From positions 62,001 through 126,000 of the forward strand of contig NZ_JACWMX010000009.1 in assembly GCF_014773245.1 (NCBI RefSeq): 64,000 bases of DNA, in the 5' to 3' direction. How positions within the stretch are numbered: the first letter of the stretch is position 1; the number at the start of each line of letters is the position of its first letter. The translations under genes were made by a program, and so were the position numbers. Below the pieces are notes generated by a model. That model searched no databases and was not told the DNA's origin. It was given only the letters and a program-made list of their open reading frames with translations. Of the stretch, positions 61,496 to 64,000 are shown in pieces. The stretch comes from Mucilaginibacter glaciei (GTDB lineage: Bacteria; Bacteroidota; Bacteroidia; Sphingobacteriales; Sphingobacteriaceae).

Positions 61496-62440
61496 ATGCT
61501 CGTCAAAATATTTAAAGCCCAGAAAGCATTCAGCGGGGTTAAGTATAACACCGGCAAGATTGACCGTAATAAAGGGGAACTCATGAAGGTTGCCAATTTC
61601 GGGCCACTGCAAACGTTCGGTCATCTCAAGCCCCAGGACTATATCAATTATCTCGGCACGCTCGCCGCGCTCAATAAAAATGTAAAACTGCCGCAGTTTC
61701 ATGCGGTCATATCTGCAAAAGGAAAATCGTATGATAAGATCACCTTAACCGCCATCGCTGAAGCCTGGCTGAAAGAAATGGGCTATGGGAATCAACCTTA
61801 CCTCGTCGTATTCCATAAGGATACCGCCAATAACCACGTACACATGGTATCTGCAAGAGTAGACCGGGCAGGCAATAAAATCAACAGCGCTTATGAGTAC
61901 CTGAGGGCACAGAAAAGTATCAATAAAGTGCTCGGCTACGATTTTGCGATGGAATACCGCTTCAGCACCAGGGCGCAGTTCATGATGGTGCTGGAAAGCA
62001 AAGGCTATTTCGGTACTGATCCTGATGAAGCAAAAATACAGGAAAAGATCAGCCGTTATGTTCCGGACAAAAAGCGAATTGCGGCGTTAGCGCAGTTATT
62101 CAGGCAACATAAAACCCAAAGCGGTTTTCTGGAACTCCTGAAAGAAAAATACGGCATCGAACTGATTGTTCATCAGGCAGCGGGTAAGCTGCCCTATGGC
62201 TATTCGATCATTGACCACCACGAAAAACAGGTATTCAAAGGCAGCGAGGTGATGGCATTAAAGGAATTAGCTGGATCTTTTGAAACAAACCCGGTGGAAT
62301 TTACTGCTGAAACTACAGCCGATGAATATACCCCGTCCGTTCAGATCAGGTCCATCTCGATAGCGGATGATGTCGATGACCAGCAGATCCATGGCATGAG
62401 GCGCAGGCGGCAAAGGAAGGCACGGACAAATACGCGTTAA
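61496..62440 (+). CDS. Relaxase/mobilisation nuclease (MOBP type)
   Basis: A 314-residue relaxase. Tyr17 is the candidate nicking residue; the metal site is HKDTANNHVH (His107, His114, His116). The C-terminal part ends in a basic MRRRRQRKAR tail. It nicks oriT and pilots the DNA strand. MobC lies upstream and TraA downstream, 17 bases away. Length is a little short for the family but the catalytic half is complete. Confidence 0.88.
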   Translation: MLVKIFKAQKAFSGVKYNTGKIDRNKGELMKVANFGPLQTFGHLKPQDYINYLGTLAALNKNVKLPQFHAVISAKGKSYDKITLTAIAEAWLKEMGYGNQPYLVVFHKDTANNHVHMVSARVDRAGNKINSAYEYLRAQKSINKVLGYDFAMEYRFSTRAQFMMVLESKGYFGTDPDEAKIQEKISRYVPDKKRIAALAQLFRQHKTQSGFLELLKEKYGIELIVHQAAGKLPYGYSIIDHHEKQVFKGSEVMALKELAGSFETNPVEFTAETTADEYTPSVQIRSISIADDVDDQQIHGMRRRRQRKARTNTR

Positions 62441-62457
62441 GCAAACAAATCAATTTT

Positions 62458-63135
62458 ATGATCATCATTATAGGAAACCAGAAAGGCGGTGCAGGGAAAA
62501 GCACGCTCACATTGTTGCTGGCTAATTACCTCACCCAGGCAAAAAACTGCCCGGTGACCGTAATTGATATGGATTATCAGCAATCCATCGTACAGAAATT
62601 TGATAAGGCTAAAATACTGGAGAATCAAGAGCCCTATGAAGTGATCCCGGCCAACCTGGAAAGTTACCCAGCCCTGCGGAACCTGTTGGGCAGGAATGAC
62701 AGGGATATCGTACTCATAGACCTGCCCGGAAAACTGGATGACGATGGCCTGATACCCGTATTCAATTCCGCCGATCTTGTTATATGCCCGTTTGCCTATG
62801 ATGAGTTCAGCTTTGAATCTACCGTATTATTTACGGTCGTCCTGCGCAAGATCAACCCGAAAATGGCGATGGTGTTTGTGCCGAACCGGGTTAAGGCAAA
62901 TGCCCGCTATGAAATTATGCTGGAGGTTAATGAACAGCTTTCCAAGTTCGGAAAGATCACCGCAGTGCTACCCGACAGGGTAGATTTTCAACGGGTGAAT
63001 ACGTTCCTTACACCGCTTAATTTATCCCCTGTAATTATACCCGTTTTTGAACAAATCTATGCTGATCATCTATATGGAAAACATGAAATCACTAGCCGAT
63101 CAGATTCGGGAGCAACTGGTGAAACCAACCGGTAA
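62458..63135 (+). CDS. traA: ParA-family ATPase, conjugal transfer protein TraA
   Basis: A 225-residue P-loop ATPase with the deviant Walker A KGGAGKST at residues 9-16, a VIDMD strand and LIDLPG near residue 84. In CTnDOT-type elements TraA is the first transfer gene and is ParA-like. The downstream TraB/C-like gene overlaps its end by about 50 bases. Confidence 0.85.
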   Translation: MIIIIGNQKGGAGKSTLTLLLANYLTQAKNCPVTVIDMDYQQSIVQKFDKAKILENQEPYEVIPANLESYPALRNLLGRNDRDIVLIDLPGKLDDDGLIPVFNSADLVICPFAYDEFSFESTVLFTVVLRKINPKMAMVFVPNRVKANARYEIMLEVNEQLSKFGKITAVLPDRVDFQRVNTFLTPLNLSPVIIPVFEQIYADHLYGKHEITSRSDSGATGETNR

Positions 63136-63415
63136 AAAAGAAAAATCCGATAAGGAAAGACCTGGAAAAAAGGCAAAACACAAAGAGATCGAATCGGCGA
63201 TTTTAGCGGCCATTCTTAACTACGACAATACGGGTAATAAAAGCATGGTTCATGTCCGCTTCGATGAAAAAACGGTGCGCACCATGAACCAGTTTAAAAT
63301 GGCAACGAATGTTGACGTAACCCGCCTCGTATCTTTTGCAGTTCAGCATCTTTTTGATACCTGTCCTGAACTTAAATCGACTATTAAACAATTTATACAA
63401 AACACAGAATTATGA
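63083..63415 (+). CDS. Conjugal transfer protein, TraB/TraC-like
   Basis: I chose the Met at 63083 (MKSLADQIREQ); Met at 63074 is also possible. The 110-residue protein has a Lys-rich linker (residues 14-40) and a ribbon-helix-helix-like C-terminal domain (VRFDEKTVRTMNQFKMAT). It resembles small TraB/TraC (DUF3408-type) proteins of these elements, which follow traA. Function unproven. Confidence 0.6.
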   Translation: MKSLADQIREQLVKPTGKKEKSDKERPGKKAKHKEIESAILAAILNYDNTGNKSMVHVRFDEKTVRTMNQFKMATNVDVTRLVSFAVQHLFDTCPELKSTIKQFIQNTEL

Positions 63416-63693
63416 GCTGGATCAAATTCGCCTTATGGCTGAGCGGCATCTACAGTATGTATTATGCTGCAATTATTCTCTGGGATTTCTTTCGGGGCGG
63501 CAGGTCTCCCGCTGACGAAAGGTCGCATGAACTCTCCTTCACTGAACATATCGAAGCGGTGCAGGCCGGGCCGGAAGCTACGGCTGAAATTTACGGATCA
63601 TCCGTAATTTCCTCCGGCGGGGTGAGCCTTAAACAGTTATTTAACCTGGCGCGGGAAGAAGCTATCGAGTTTACCCGCCCCGTTAGTTTCTGA
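63412..63693 (+). CDS. Small membrane-anchored conjugal transfer protein (TraD-like position)
   Basis: A 93-residue protein with one N-terminal membrane helix (residues about 6-25) and a soluble tail. It overlaps the previous gene by 4 bases and abuts traE. The family is not certain; order suggests a TraD-type protein. Confidence 0.55.
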   Translation: MSWIKFALWLSGIYSMYYAAIILWDFFRGGRSPADERSHELSFTEHIEAVQAGPEATAEIYGSSVISSGGVSLKQLFNLAREEAIEFTRPVSF

Positions 63694-63987
63694 ATGATGA
63701 AAAAGCTATTAACTGTTTGCTGCTGCCTGCTGACATTGGGCGCACCCGCGCAGCCTGGCATTTCTGAAATGCAGCAGGCGCAGCAGCAGCTTTCTTCCGA
63801 CTTTTTTTCCGCCTTTGATTTTTCTCTGGTCATTGCGGGTATTCTTGGGATTATCGGTGCCGGAAGAATTTATCACAACCTACAAATGGGGAAAAAGGAA
63901 TTCACAACAGAAGTGGCCGCATGGTTTTACGCTGCCATATTTATGGTACTTGCAGGTGCATTCCTCAAGGCGTTGTTCGGGATCTGA
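63694..63987 (+). CDS. traE: DUF4134 protein, conjugal transfer TraE
   Basis: A 97-residue protein with a signal segment and two membrane helices (about 44-62 and 73-93), as in DUF4134/TraE, which is thought to be the VirB2-like pilin subunit of Bacteroidota conjugation systems. Complete within the window; the next genes (traF onward) would lie just outside. Confidence 0.88.
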   Translation: MMKKLLTVCCCLLTLGAPAQPGISEMQQAQQQLSSDFFSAFDFSLVIAGILGIIGAGRIYHNLQMGKKEFTTEVAAWFYAAIFMVLAGAFLKALFGI

Positions 63988-64000
63988 ACGCCTTTTATTT

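Noticed and set aside
61315..61515. Plus-strand frame of 66 codons rich in Tyr and Ile
   Set aside because: It is produced by the AT-rich quasi-repeat and overlaps the relaxase start.
1..64000. CRISPR array
   Set aside because: No regularly spaced identical repeats with unique spacers were found; the only close direct repeat is the two-copy one at 59342.

Overview
The window looks like accessory DNA of a Bacteroidota bacterium, probably Sphingobacteriaceae (Mucilaginibacter/Pedobacter type). The reasons are SusC/SusD and RteC genes, -7 elements of the TAnnTTTG form, DUF4134/TraA-type conjugation genes at the right edge, and the small HYC_CC_PP-like and DUF6520 proteins. The whole stretch reads as cargo plus the start of the transfer module of an integrative conjugative element (ICE). 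No integrase, att site, tRNA, rRNA or CRISPR array is visible.

1-11.4 kb is a copper cluster, mostly on the minus strand: CopA ATPase, CopZ-like chaperone, an AraC regulator with a metal-binding-like N-terminus, a Met/His-rich outer-membrane-like protein, a Cys-rich Csp-type copper store, three small HYC_CC_PP-like proteins, two DUF3347 proteins and a c-type haem protein. Two inverted TylF-type methyltransferase paralogues bracket the copA half, and an orphan HhH/PD-(D/E)XK nuclease gene interrupts the cluster. 12.2-16.6 kb holds a BNR protein, a rhodanese, a methyltransferase, an intact selD and a frameshifted mnmH (selU). 16.9-24.9 kb carries a heavy-metal RND efflux operon (inner-membrane pump fused to a TolC-like protein, adaptor, MFS transporter) between two direct copies of a non-coding repeat. 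25.1-29.6 kb is a PRTRC cassette (E, C, F-like, B, ThiF).

30-45 kb is a defence-like island: a Cas4-like/DEDD exonuclease fusion (DUF2779), a WYL regulator, a DUF2188-DUF1883-zinc ribbon-CoiA operon, a SatD-membrane protein-unknown operon, an RloC-like AAA_13 ATPase, an XRE-ImmA/IrrE plus PIN pair and, divergent from that pair, a ubiquitin-like conjugation operon (three-repeat multiubiquitin, E2-like, E1-like, DUF6527, then a nuclease-like protein with a Cys-rich tail). The divergent promoters share TTGACA-containing inverted repeats. This operon is the strongest candidate for an unusual system here.

45.7-57 kb holds small XRE regulators, a strongly folded candidate RNA, TlpA/SusC/SusD, DUF6520, a MauE-like protein and a bacteriocin-like locus: a 55-residue precursor with a GA leader, a rhomboid protease, a membrane protein, and a C39 peptidase-transmembrane protein with no ATPase domain. 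57-64 kb is RteC, a Fic protein behind a near-leaderless promoter, then the conjugation module: Toprim primase, a hairpin that may be oriT, MobC, an AT-rich quasi-repeat, relaxase, ParA-type TraA, two small Tra proteins and a DUF4134 TraE pilin-like protein.
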